Source: Aquimarina latercula DSM 2041
Lineage (GTDB): Bacteria; Bacteroidota; Bacteroidia; Flavobacteriales; Flavobacteriaceae
NCBI RefSeq assembly: GCF_000430645.1
Contig: NZ_AUMK01000004.1
Span: forward strand, 620,001-684,000
Length of the DNA stretch: 64,000 nt
Direction: 5' to 3'
In this document: piece by piece, positions 1-7,810 of the stretch
Layout: each line of letters starts with the position of its first letter
Position numbering within the stretch: position 1 is the stretch's first letter
Notes under the pieces: model-generated
Told to the model about the DNA's origin: nothing
Database searches by the model: none
The model's input: only the letters and a program-made list of their open reading frames with translations
Made by a program: the position numbers and the translations under genes

Positions 1-2130
1 CTGCTAGCAGATTCCCTTGTAAAAATAATAGAAAAACCTAGTATCGAAGATGAGTATCTAATTACCTCAAATTTAGCAATACAATATCATGACCTCGGTA
101 ATATGGATTACATTAAAAATGGCTCAAAAAACAACTTGATAATTGCTATTTATTATTACAAAAAAGCCCTTATAATATCCAAAATCATAAAAAACAAAGG
201 TTATGAATGTTCTACTAACTATAATCTAGGATTAGCAAATATTGATTTAGATACTATAATTGCCAAAGAATATTTTAATACATCATTATCATTAGTTGAG
301 CACAAACCAACATTACTAAAGTCTATTTATTTTGGATTTGGTAAACTTGCTTATAAAGAAAAAAAATATGATCAAGCTATTGATTTTTACCAGAAATCAA
401 TAGCTGGGTTTTTAAATCCAGAAAAAGCCGATTATAATTGGTCATCAACTCGAAAACAATTAGAAGGAGTAGAAAAAAAATCATTATTCCTAGGGATTTT
501 AAAAACAAAAATTAACACTTACATTGATCAAGGAAATACTTCAAATAACAAAAGTGCTTATTTATTAGCTTTAAAAACAGTAAAAACTGCGGATCGACTA
601 ATTGAGATCATGCTAACCTCTGATCTCTCTTACAAAACAAAACTACGATGGCGCGATCTGGCTTCTGAGATTTATATTATTGGACTAGAAGCTTGTTATC
701 GAGCTAACTTACTAGACAAGGCCTTTTACCTCATGGAAAAAAACAAGGCATTATTGCTTATGCAAGATCTTAATAGAAGTAAAACAGCATTACCAGAAAG
801 TATCTTAGAAAAAGAATTAGCATTTAAAAACGATATCGCTTCATTACAAGAAAACAAAAAGGGGGGTTCTGATAAAAAAAAAGATTCTTTATCCATATTA
901 ATATTTGACAAAAAAGAGGAACTACAGCGCTTCAATGATTCTATAAAAGGGTTTTACCCAGAACATTTCTTGTCTAAAGAAATTCCTGGAGTACTATCAT
1001 TATCAGAAATAAAACCAAAGGAAAATGAAGTAATTATTCAGTACACTATGGCAGAACGTATTGGATATACTACTCCTTATGGATATGGGATGATCTTATC
1101 TAATGAAGGAAATAAGGTTTTTAAATTGAAACAAATAGATACGTTATTAAATAACATTACATCATTAAGAGAACAACTCAATAAACCATTTACTACTACA
1201 AAAGATATCGAGACCTATACTAAAGTTTCCAACGCTATTTATCAATCCTTGTTTCCAAAAGATATTAGAAAATCTCTCAAAGACAAAAAAGTAACAATCA
1301 TACCTGATCATATGCTAGGAATGATCCCTTTTGAGGCATTGATAATTGACATCAATAGAAACACCTATTTCATAGAAGAAAATGAGATCGATTACGCATT
1401 CTCTCTTACTTTTCAAAACAAAAACAAATCCATCCAAAGAGAAGCTACTCAGGATTTCTTAGGAGTTGCGCCCATCAATTTTTCTAATAACCTAACCACA
1501 TTAAAAAATAGCGCTAAAGAAATCACATATGCTAATAAATTATATGACGGAACGCTGTTAGTGGATCAAGAAGCCACTAAAGAAAATTTTATCAAAAAAA
1601 TAAAAGATTATAAAATACTGCACCTAGCAACACATGCAGATGCTTCTGATTCTATTGTACCTTGGATCGCTTTTAGAAATTCTAAATTAACCGATTTAGA
1701 ACTGAACTCTTTACAAAGCCAGGCAGAATTGGTAATATTAAGTGCTTGTAATACTTCTTTAGGAGAAATTAGACGTGGAGAAGGTATATTAAGTCTTGCC
1801 AGAGGATTTTTTAAATCAGGAGCCAATACTGTGATTCCATCATTATGGAGCACCAATGATAAAGCGACTGCTACCATCACCGCTAATTTCTATAAAAATC
1901 TAAGCGAAGGACGAACTAAATCAGCAGCTCTACGTACGGCAAAACTAAACTATCTTAAAAACAATAAAGATGCGGAAGCCTCTCCTCACTATTGGGCCTC
2001 TTTAGTATTGATTGGAGATAGTGGAACTTTATTGCCACAATCTAATAATTTATGGATGTTTCTATTAGGATTTGGGATTGTAGCTGTGATAGTATTATAT
2101 TTATTTCTTTATAGAAGAAATAAAGATTAA
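1..2130 (+). CDS. TPR-CHAT domain protease-like protein, 5' end outside window
   Basis: The reading frame is open from base 1, so the N-terminus lies outside the window; the first ATG at 103 is internal. The N-terminal part is helical and TPR-like (repeats with the A-x2-Y/F-x5-L pattern). The C-terminal half is a CHAT domain, a caspase/separase-like cysteine peptidase fold: the catalytic His is in LATHAD (codon 1633-1635) and the catalytic Cys in LSACNTS (codon 1747-1749), followed by the RRGEGILSLARGF helix typical of the family. A single membrane helix (WMFLLGFGIVAVIVLYLF) and a basic RRNK tail end the protein, so it is probably membrane-anchored at its C-terminus. It converges on the sensor kinase gene and the two stop codons overlap. 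Substrate unknown; a role in processing or signalling with the neighbouring kinase is inference only. Confidence 0.88.
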   Translation: MLADSLVKIIEKPSIEDEYLITSNLAIQYHDLGNMDYIKNGSKNNLIIAIYYYKKALIISKIIKNKGYECSTNYNLGLANIDLDTIIAKEYFNTSLSLVEHKPTLLKSIYFGFGKLAYKEKKYDQAIDFYQKSIAGFLNPEKADYNWSSTRKQLEGVEKKSLFLGILKTKINTYIDQGNTSNNKSAYLLALKTVKTADRLIEIMLTSDLSYKTKLRWRDLASEIYIIGLEACYRANLLDKAFYLMEKNKALLLMQDLNRSKTALPESILEKELAFKNDIASLQENKKGGSDKKKDSLSILIFDKKEELQRFNDSIKGFYPEHFLSKEIPGVLSLSEIKPKENEVIIQYTMAERIGYTTPYGYGMILSNEGNKVFKLKQIDTLLNNITSLREQLNKPFTTTKDIETYTKVSNAIYQSLFPKDIRKSLKDKKVTIIPDHMLGMIPFEALIIDINRNTYFIEENEIDYAFSLTFQNKNKSIQREATQDFLGVAPINFSNNLTTLKNSAKEITYANKLYDGTLLVDQEATKENFIKKIKDYKILHLATHADASDSIVPWIAFRNSKLTDLELNSLQSQAELVILSACNTSLGEIRRGEGILSLARGFFKSGANTVIPSLWSTNDKATATITANFYKNLSEGRTKSAALRTAKLNYLKNNKDAEASPHYWASLVLIGDSGTLLPQSNNLWMFLLGFGIVAVIVLYLFLYRRNKD

Positions 2131-4010
2131 GTATCTATCAAGTAAGGTAATATCACTTTAACTTCAGTGCCTTTTCCATCTGGAATTTGATCAATAGTAA
2201 AATTTGTTTTTTTATTTAATGACTTTGCATAAATCTGTAAGCGTTCTTTAATAATTTTACCAGAAAAAGACTGATGTTTTGTATCAACTTTAGATTTAAA
2301 TTCTGAAGGTTTTGTAATCCCTGCTCCATTATCTACAATAAGACACTGTATCAAACCTTCTTTTTCATTTTTGGATAATACTATCTTAATAAAACCGTCG
2401 TCTACACCTCTTAAACCATGCTGAATTGAATTTTCGATAAAAGGTTGAATAAACATAGGAGGTATAAAGGTTTCTTCAATATCAATATCTTCTGAAACTG
2501 AAACCGAATAAGTAAACTTTTGAGAAAAATTAGATTCTAATTCCAGATAATCTTCTAAGGATTGTAACTCATCTTCGAGAACAATGAACTCTTCTCTGGA
2601 ATTTTTGAGAATCAATCGAATTAAACTACTTAATTTGGAGATATACTGTAAGGTATGTCCCGATTTTTTATTTACTAAATTACTTACTGTATTTAGCGCA
2701 TTAAAGACGAAATGAGGATTTAACTGAGATCGTAATAATCGTTGTTTTAGATTAGCAGTTTCATACTTACTCTTCAGTTTACGTTGTCTAAACAACAATA
2801 TTCCAACTCCGATAATCGACACTAATATTCCTAATAACGCTATAGCTATAGTATTTCTTTGCTTTATGATAATCTGTTGTTCTTCTGTTATCGCCGCTAA
2901 CTGCTCTATTGATTCTTCTTTTTCTTTTACTTCATATGCAATATTTAATTCTCTAAGTTTTTCATCCAATACTTGTTGATGAAATTTTTGTAGAAAATCA
3001 CTTTTTCTTATAGAAACAGATAAAGCATCTTCTAGCTTACCATTTTTTTGATACGTTTTAATAAGGTAATCCATATTCCTCACTTTCAAATCTCGATCGC
3101 GCTTATCTAATTTACCTAAAGCATTAATACTATCTAAAGTCCTATTAAGCAAATACATAGCAGCACTATACTCTCCTTTATTCAACAGCATCTGACCATA
3201 ATTAATGTGAGAGCTATATCTAGAATAGTCCGAAACTTTCTCCGAGTTTAAATCTACTATATCTTTAGATTTTTTAAAATGATAAAAAGCTGAGTCCTTT
3301 TGATTTACAGAATGAAATAAATTTCCTAAATGATTATGAGAAGTTACTTTTATACCTATTATAGTATCTAACAATGCTTTTTTGTAAAAAAACTTTGCAG
3401 AATCTATTTTTTTTAAATCAAAATACATATTACCAATGCTGTTATACAAAGGGCCATAATTAAGTGGGTTTTTCAAATAGCTTGTATCCTTTGATGTTTT
3501 CAACAAGTACATTAAAGCCAAACTATTATCCCCCATTTCTAAATGATTACTAGAAATATCTCTAAGAATATAACCTTTAAGATACTTTGAAAAACCTGGA
3601 TATTTATTAATCACCCTTAAAGCATTCATCATATAATCTAATGCTTTATTATGATCCTTATAGTGCAACCTTAATGCTCTGCCTCCATTATAGTATGCTC
3701 TTGCTAATTGGGTTTCGTCTTCTTTACGTTTCTTATCTGATGTGTCATAAGACGAGATTGCTTTATTTGCAAAGAAATAACACGAATCTAATTTATCTTC
3801 ACCCAAATATAACACACTCATTTTAGAATAATAATAAGTCCATCCTAACAAATTTTCATCTGTTTCCAACATCTTCTGATATTTTAAAAGGTTTTCCCTA
3901 TTCGTAGGATAAATCTTAAAAGTATCTATTTCTTTTTGTGTATAACTATTCTTTTGCGCATTCCCTTTTAGTCCAAACATGATTATAACTAGCAATATGG
4001 TTGTTCTCAT
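2127..4010 (-). CDS. LytS-type sensor histidine kinase with TPR sensor region
   Basis: 627 aa. A signal peptide (about 1-18, ending GNA-Q) is followed by helical TPR-like repeats (about 50-345), a short coiled coil (350-385) and one membrane helix (387-407). Next come the His_kinase domain of the LytS/YehU family with the phospho-acceptor His433 in SQLNPHFVFNALN, and a HATPase domain with N-box FIENSIQHGL and VDNGAGI. The TPR part would face the periplasm. It is transcribed divergently from the LytTR regulator at 4109 (98 bp apart), its probable partner. Convergent overlap of 4 bp with the CHAT gene. TPR-LytS kinases are common in Bacteroidota; the ligand is unknown, but nearby secreted-peptide genes make a peptide ligand conceivable. 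Confidence 0.9.
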   Translation of the reverse strand: MRTTILLVIIMFGLKGNAQKNSYTQKEIDTFKIYPTNRENLLKYQKMLETDENLLGWTYYYSKMSVLYLGEDKLDSCYFFANKAISSYDTSDKKRKEDETQLARAYYNGGRALRLHYKDHNKALDYMMNALRVINKYPGFSKYLKGYILRDISSNHLEMGDNSLALMYLLKTSKDTSYLKNPLNYGPLYNSIGNMYFDLKKIDSAKFFYKKALLDTIIGIKVTSHNHLGNLFHSVNQKDSAFYHFKKSKDIVDLNSEKVSDYSRYSSHINYGQMLLNKGEYSAAMYLLNRTLDSINALGKLDKRDRDLKVRNMDYLIKTYQKNGKLEDALSVSIRKSDFLQKFHQQVLDEKLRELNIAYEVKEKEESIEQLAAITEEQQIIIKQRNTIAIALLGILVSIIGVGILLFRQRKLKSKYETANLKQRLLRSQLNPHFVFNALNTVSNLVNKKSGHTLQYISKLSSLIRLILKNSREEFIVLEDELQSLEDYLELESNFSQKFTYSVSVSEDIDIEETFIPPMFIQPFIENSIQHGLRGVDDGFIKIVLSKNEKEGLIQCLIVDNGAGITKPSEFKSKVDTKHQSFSGKIIKERLQIYAKSLNKKTNFTIDQIPDGKGTEVKVILPYLIDT

Positions 4011-4108
4011 TTTTGTCTTTTTTTTAATAAATTATATAAGTTAATACAAGTATAATTAATTAATTTAGCTATTGCTTAATAAAAAAGAAGTAAAACGCAT
4101 AAATCTCA

Positions 4109-4849
4109 ATGGATAAAAATATTTCAGTTATTATTATTGAAGATGAAAAAGATTCTTTAGAATTCTTATCCGAAATGTTAGTTGAAAATTTTAAGGAAAT
4201 AGAAATAGTTGGTAATTCTGGAAGTATACAAGAATCTATAAATATTTTAAAGCTAACTAAGCCTGAATTAGTATTTATGGATATTGAACTTATTGATGGG
4301 AATTCTTTTCAAATTCTAGATGAAATTTCTAATCATGAGTTTGAGATAATATTTACTACAGGGTATAATAACTACATTGAAAAAGCAATGGAATATTATG
4401 CTTTCAATTTTTTATCAAAACCTATAGATGTCGATAAATTAAAAAATGTTGTTCAGCGATACCTAAACCTGAAAGAACGTATTTTTACAGAACAAAAATA
4501 CGATCTGCTCAAAGAATTCATGACCAAATTTCGTTTAATGATAAATATCGGAAATGAACATATAGCAATTGATATTGATAATATAATCAAATGTGAAGCA
4601 GATGGTAATTATACCATTTTTTTAATTACTGACAGTTTAAAATATTTAGCTTCAAAATCACTAAAACATTACGAAAATCTATTAATAACTAAAGGTTTCT
4701 TTAGAGCTAATAGAAAAACATTAATAAATACCAAACATATCACCTCTATCTACAAAAAAGAAACTATCATTTTAAGTAATAAAGAAAAAATAATTGTTTC
4801 AATTAGAAATAAATCTAAATTAGGTGATCTCATAAGAACATTCTCTTAA
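4109..4849 (+). CDS. LytTR-family response regulator
   Basis: 246 aa, two domains. The receiver domain (about 5-120) has the acidic pocket E11/D12, phospho-acceptor Asp58 in LVFMDIEL, the conserved Thr in IFTTGYN and Lys in FLSKPID. The C-terminal LytTR DNA-binding domain (about 145-246) includes IIKCEADGNYTIF and FFRANRKTLINTKHI, typical of AgrA/ComE/AlgR-class regulators, which bind paired 9-bp direct repeats about 21 bp apart. It is divergent from the LytS-type kinase and lies directly upstream of the GG-peptide cluster. A direct repeat with a 21-nt period starts 12 bp past its stop codon. Control of the peptides is an inference from position and site geometry. Confidence 0.93.
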   Translation: MDKNISVIIIEDEKDSLEFLSEMLVENFKEIEIVGNSGSIQESINILKLTKPELVFMDIELIDGNSFQILDEISNHEFEIIFTTGYNNYIEKAMEYYAFNFLSKPIDVDKLKNVVQRYLNLKERIFTEQKYDLLKEFMTKFRLMINIGNEHIAIDIDNIIKCEADGNYTIFLITDSLKYLASKSLKHYENLLITKGFFRANRKTLINTKHITSIYKKETIILSNKEKIIVSIRNKSKLGDLIRTFS

Positions 4850-4860
4850 ACAATTTAATA

Positions 4861-4893
4861 TACGCTTATCAAATAATCCATTACGCTTATCAA
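4861..4893. promoter_or_regulatory. Direct repeat with 21-bp period, candidate LytTR regulator site
   Basis: The 12-mer TACGCTTATCAA occurs exactly at 4861-4872 and again at 4882-4893, start-to-start 21 bp (two helical turns). LytTR regulators such as AgrA and ComE bind direct repeats with this period. It lies between the LytTR regulator gene and the first peptide gene. Confidence 0.5.
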
Positions 4894-5016
4894 TTTATTA
4901 TAGTATTTCTAATAATACATTAATAAATTGACACTAATTAGTTCTTAGCATTAGTAATACATATAATATAGAACGTTGAGTTAAAAACTCTATGATGAAG
5001 ATTAAATGATTTACTT

Positions 5017-5109
5017 ATAATTTTAAGATTTAATTAGACATATACCTTAAATGTCTATAATTGTTTAAGGAAAAAAATAATTATTAATTCGTAAATTATG
5101 TTAAAAAGC
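5017..5109 (+). repeat. 93-bp leader repeat, copy A (copy B at 5826-5918)
   Basis: 5017-5109 and 5826-5918 (offset 809 bp) are nearly identical through the whole leader and into the first codons; I see only a handful of differences. The downstream cores are unrelated in sequence. This suggests recent duplication or conversion of the leader module with diversifying cores. Confidence 0.8.
5035..5070 (+). ncRNA. 5'-leader pseudoknot candidate, copy 1
   Basis: Stem 1 TAGACAT (5035-5041) pairs with ATGTCTA (5051-5057). Stem 2 CCTTAA (5045-5050) pairs with TTAAGG (5065-5070). Stem 2's left arm lies in the stem-1 loop, giving an H-type topology with loops of 3, 0 and 7 nt. It ends 27 nt before the ATG at 5098. 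The same geometry appears in copies 2-4 with compensatory changes. Confidence 0.65.
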
Positions 5110-5286
5110 ATTTTAAAAGAAAATGGAGTTCAAGAAATTAAAAAAAATGAACAAAAAAGTATAAACGGAGGAGTTTTAAGTACAAACTGCGATGATATTC
5201 AAGGTTGTCAATATGGAGGCTATTGGACTCCAACATTCAGAAATGGGATAGTTCTAATATGTTGTGCAGGGACCCCTGATAACTAA
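5098..5286 (+). CDS. GG-leader secreted peptide 1 (four cysteines)
   Basis: 62 aa precursor. The leader MLKSILKENG...QKSINGG (about 1-25) has no Cys and ends in a double glycine, the cleavage signal recognised by C39-peptidase ABC exporters. The core is about 37 aa with four Cys and ends CCAGTPDN, shared with peptide 2 (CDAGTPDN). Leaders of this type are known in Bacteroidota as bacteriocin-like or natural-product precursors. No modifying enzyme or C39 exporter is visible in this window, so export must rely on genes elsewhere. Its leader RNA carries a pseudoknot candidate and a strong terminator follows. Whether the product is a signal, bacteriocin or toxin is unknown. Confidence 0.8.
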   Translation: MLKSILKENGVQEIKKNEQKSINGGVLSTNCDDIQGCQYGGYWTPTFRNGIVLICCAGTPDN

Positions 5287-5323
5287 AATAATTGAAGGTA
5301 TTTAATATATCGATGCGAAAAAT

Positions 5324-5369
5324 AAAAAGATAAAGAGATTACTAAAATTAGTAATCTCTTTATCTTTTT
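5324..5369 (+). terminator. Intrinsic terminator after peptide 1
   Basis: A near-perfect 20-plus-bp inverted repeat (AAAAAGATAAAGAGATTAC... and its complement) ending in TTTTT. It should isolate peptide 1 transcription from peptide 2. Confidence 0.85.
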
Positions 5370-5458
5370 AAAAGAACTTAAAAATACCCACGTTTTAAAA
5401 TTTATTAAAAAAACAAAAAACAGATAGTAACATTTTGATAATATACTGAACATGGTAG

Positions 5459-5494
5459 TAGATATATCCTCTAAATATCTATAAAAGTTTAGAG
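5459..5494 (+). ncRNA. 5'-leader pseudoknot candidate, copy 2
   Basis: Stem 1 TAGATAT (5459-5465) with ATATCTA (5475-5481). Stem 2 CTCTAA (5469-5474) with TTAGAG (5489-5494). The loops are 3, 0 and 7 nt as in copy 1, although the sequence differs: one pair in stem 1 (C-G to T-A) and two in stem 2 (C-G to T-A, T-A to C-G) change on both sides. It ends 28 nt before the ATG. Confidence 0.65.
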
Positions 5495-5522
5495 ATTTTT
5501 TAAAAATTTAAAACTAAAAATT

Positions 5523-5720
5523 ATGTTACAAAACATTTTAAATGTAAAAGGAGTACAAACAATGAACAAACAAGAACAACAGTTAATCAATGGTGGTTTT
5601 AATGTAGGTGGATTCGACATTGACAGCTGCATTGATGCAGACACAGACAGATTATGTCAAAACGGAAGATATAATGCTGATGGTTGTTGGACTTGTGATG
5701 CCGGAACACCTGATAATTAA
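5523..5720 (+). CDS. GG-leader secreted peptide 2 (four cysteines)
   Basis: 65 aa. The leader MLQNILNVKG...QQLINGG is Cys-free and matches peptides 1, 3 and 4 at the M-L-x-x-I-L, GV and I-x-GG positions. The core (FNVGGFDIDSC...) is acidic and has four Cys, the last two in CWTC, and ends GTPDN like peptide 1. Two disulfides per core would fit the constant count. It has its own leader structure and terminator, so it is probably an independent transcription unit. Function unknown; member of the local peptide family. Confidence 0.8.
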   Translation: MLQNILNVKGVQTMNKQEQQLINGGFNVGGFDIDSCIDADTDRLCQNGRYNADGCWTCDAGTPDN

Positions 5721-5761
5721 TTAAATCTATTTAAACTTATTGAATAGATCTAAGAATAATC

Positions 5762-5797
5762 GTATAAGGTTGTTGGTTTTGACAACCTTATACTTTT
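5762..5797 (+). terminator. Intrinsic terminator after peptide 2
   Basis: GTATAAGGTTGT (5762-5773) and ACAACCTTATAC (5782-5793) form a 12-bp stem followed by TTTT. Confidence 0.8.
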
Positions 5798-5825
5798 AAA
5801 ATCTCATTAAAATAAACATATACTA

Positions 5826-5918
5826 ATAATTTTAAGATTTAATTAGACATACACCTTAAGTGTCTATAATTGTTTAAGGAAAAAAATAATTATTAATTCG
5901 TAAATTATGTTAAAAAAC
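5826..5918 (+). repeat. 93-bp leader repeat, copy B
   Basis: Second copy of the leader module at 5017-5109. Differences inside the pseudoknot fall in loop 1 (ATA/ACA) and at a stem-1 end pair that becomes a T-G wobble, so pairing is kept. Confidence 0.8.
5844..5879 (+). ncRNA. 5'-leader pseudoknot candidate, copy 3
   Basis: Stem 1 TAGACAT (5844-5850) with GTGTCTA (5860-5866, one T-G wobble). Stem 2 CCTTAA (5854-5859) with TTAAGG (5874-5879). Loops 3, 0 and 7 nt. It ends 27 nt before the ATG at 5907. Confidence 0.65.
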
Positions 5919-6092
5919 ATTCTAAATGTAAACGGAGTATCATTGATTAACAAAGACAAACAGCAATCTATTAAAGGAGGATATTTACCAGAATGTCCAA
6001 CCTTTTTCCCAGGAGGATGCTTTGCTGGCGCTCCATTTTATTGCAACATTCATGGATTACCATTATGTGACCCACAGGATGAGGAAAATTAA
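5907..6092 (+). CDS. GG-leader secreted peptide 3 (four cysteines)
   Basis: 61 aa. The leader MLKNILNVNG...QSIKGG is Cys-free. The core starts YLPEC and holds four Cys spread over about 36 residues, with several Pro and aromatic residues, ending in the acidic DPQDEEN. Its leader is nearly the same DNA as that of peptide 1, yet the core is unrelated apart from the Cys count. A perfect-palindrome terminator begins 3 bp past the stop codon. Exporter not in window; function unknown. Confidence 0.8.
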   Translation: MLKNILNVNGVSLINKDKQQSIKGGYLPECPTFFPGGCFAGAPFYCNIHGLPLCDPQDEEN

Positions 6093-6095
6093 TTA

Positions 6096-6129
6096 GAAAA
6101 GAGGTTATCGAATTCGATAACCTCTTTTC
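6096..6129 (+). terminator. Intrinsic terminator after peptide 3
   Basis: GAAAAGAGGTTATCG (6096-6110), loop AATT, then the exact complement (6115-6129). The T-run is inside the 3' arm, so efficiency is less certain. Confidence 0.7.
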
Positions 6130-6239
6130 ATAAACTTTAACCACAATTCTTTTAAAACAAACTTATTTCTATATCAAACCATCTGATTTTTAACAAAAAA
6201 GCTATATTTGCTGCTTCACACACTCAGATCGTCATACAC

Positions 6240-7445
6240 ATGAAATCTTTACTTTATTTTGCAGTAGGCCTATTTTGTATAGCTACTTGCAGCGCGCAAA
6301 GCCTTTATGAAGCTGGTTATTTTATCGATAACGATGGAAACCGAAAAGAATGCTTAATCAAAAAATTGTCATGGAGAAGTAACCCAACAGAATTCGAATG
6401 GAAACGAACCATCTCTTCTAGCCCTAAAACTGAAACTATTGAAAACGTTAAGGAGTTTGCTGTAGGAGAAGATTATAGGTTTAAAAGGTATATCCTACAA
6501 TTTGATCTTAATGGAGATACAGTTGGCAAATCTACTAAATCAAAAGATCCTAATCTTAGGTACCAAAAGATATTTTTAAGAACTATATTACAAAGTAAAA
6601 CTACCTTATACCAATATTCTGAAAATGGTGTAAATCGTTTTTTCTATACGGATCCTAATACCGTATATCCAGAATTACTTTTATACAAGGTATTTTATAC
6701 GCCAGACGAAAGTAAAAAACCGGGAAAGAAGATTATCCCTCAGCAAAACAACACCTATCAACAGCAATTACAGGATAAAATAAATTGTGAGAATCAAGAT
6801 GTTTCTAAACTTACCTACACACAACGGGATTTAAAAAGATACTTCAAAAAATATAACGAATGTAAAGGCAATGAAATAGAATATAGCATTCGTAAAAAAA
6901 TCAATCAAACCAGAATAGGTATCGTTGCCGCAGCAGATGTAAGTGGTTTTACACACAATTCAATTATAGGCAGCGCTGGTAATGTAAGTTATGATGACGT
7001 TTTTGTGCCACGATATGGTATATTTATAGAGACTTTTATACCTTTTTCTAAGGTAGATTTAAGTTTCTTTCTAGAATCTACGTATAAGGCTTTTACCATG
7101 GACGGTAGGGATTTCGAAATTTCTAATAGTGAGTTTGAACTAGATTATAAAAGTATCAATGTAGCCGTAGGACCGCGATTTCATATTTACTTAAGTTCTA
7201 AGTTTGAGTTATTTCTAGAAGGAGGTCTTACTGTCGATTTTAATATTGGTACAGAATCTAATGTTTTTGCAGAGAATGAAATAGAAAATACTACCACCGA
7301 TTACTTTTATGGTGGGGGTCTTGGATCAGGTCGATTTAAAATTGGTTTTAGACAATATACAGCTAAGAACATATCAAAAAGCACTTCTATACCAGACTCA
7401 GAGTTAACTACTTCTAGCTTATATCTTTCTATGAATCTATTTTAA
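6240..7445 (+). CDS. Outer-membrane beta-barrel-like protein, unknown function
   Basis: 401 aa. A signal peptide (1-19, ends CSA-Q) is followed by an N-terminal domain (about 20-150) containing a GYFIDNDGNRKECLIKKL segment that I recognise from uncharacterised flavobacterial proteins, and a Lys-rich middle (150-225). The C-terminal part (225-401) alternates polar and hydrophobic residues, ends in Phe and resembles a PorT-like eight-strand outer-membrane barrel. It sits between peptide genes 3 and 4, so a link to the peptides (receptor or immunity) is possible but unsupported. No enzyme motif seen. Confidence 0.7.
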   Translation: MKSLLYFAVGLFCIATCSAQSLYEAGYFIDNDGNRKECLIKKLSWRSNPTEFEWKRTISSSPKTETIENVKEFAVGEDYRFKRYILQFDLNGDTVGKSTKSKDPNLRYQKIFLRTILQSKTTLYQYSENGVNRFFYTDPNTVYPELLLYKVFYTPDESKKPGKKIIPQQNNTYQQQLQDKINCENQDVSKLTYTQRDLKRYFKKYNECKGNEIEYSIRKKINQTRIGIVAAADVSGFTHNSIIGSAGNVSYDDVFVPRYGIFIETFIPFSKVDLSFFLESTYKAFTMDGRDFEISNSEFELDYKSINVAVGPRFHIYLSSKFELFLEGGLTVDFNIGTESNVFAENEIENTTTDYFYGGGLGSGRFKIGFRQYTAKNISKSTSIPDSELTTSSLYLSMNLF

Positions 7446-7550
7446 ACCTTAAAAAATTATAATAGTTCAAATAAAAAACTGAATTTTCCCTGTTTATTTA
7501 ACATCTCTTTAAGCAACAATTATATTATTAATCGTTCTTAATATATTAAA

Positions 7551-7586
7551 TAGACATATACCTTGAGTGTCTATAAATGTTCAGGG
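7551..7586 (+). ncRNA. 5'-leader pseudoknot candidate, copy 4
   Basis: Stem 1 TAGACAT (7551-7557) with GTGTCTA (7567-7573). Stem 2 CCTTGA (7561-7566) with TCAGGG (7581-7586), where an A-T pair has become G-C and another a T-G wobble relative to copy 1. Loops 3, 0 and 7 nt. It ends 29 nt before the ATG at 7616, though the DNA around it has diverged. Confidence 0.65.
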
Positions 7587-7615
7587 CATTATAAATTATT
7601 CTTAAAACTAACAAT

Positions 7616-7795
7616 ATGTTAAAGAACATTTTAAAAGAAAACGGAGTTCAGGAAATTAAAAAAAATCAACAAAAATCCATTAATGGAGGTAATGGAAATC
7701 CTGCTTGCGCTCAAGCAATCTCTATAGATGGAACTCTATGTCTATGTTTAGGTTGGTATCCTCAAAATGGGGTATGCGTAAACGGAAATCAATAA
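7616..7795 (+). CDS. GG-leader secreted peptide 4 (four cysteines)
   Basis: 59 aa, read directly from the sequence. The leader MLKNILKENG...QKSINGG is almost identical to that of peptide 1. The core NGNPACAQ...VCVNGNQ has four Cys, two of them as CLC. It is separated from the other three by the outer-membrane-type gene, but keeps the same leader RNA geometry and its own terminator. Function unknown; Cys-free leader and double-glycine site point to ABC/C39-type export. Confidence 0.78.
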   Translation: MLKNILKENGVQEIKKNQQKSINGGNGNPACAQAISIDGTLCLCLGWYPQNGVCVNGNQ

Positions 7796-7810
7796 AATAC
7801 TCCTAAAAAA

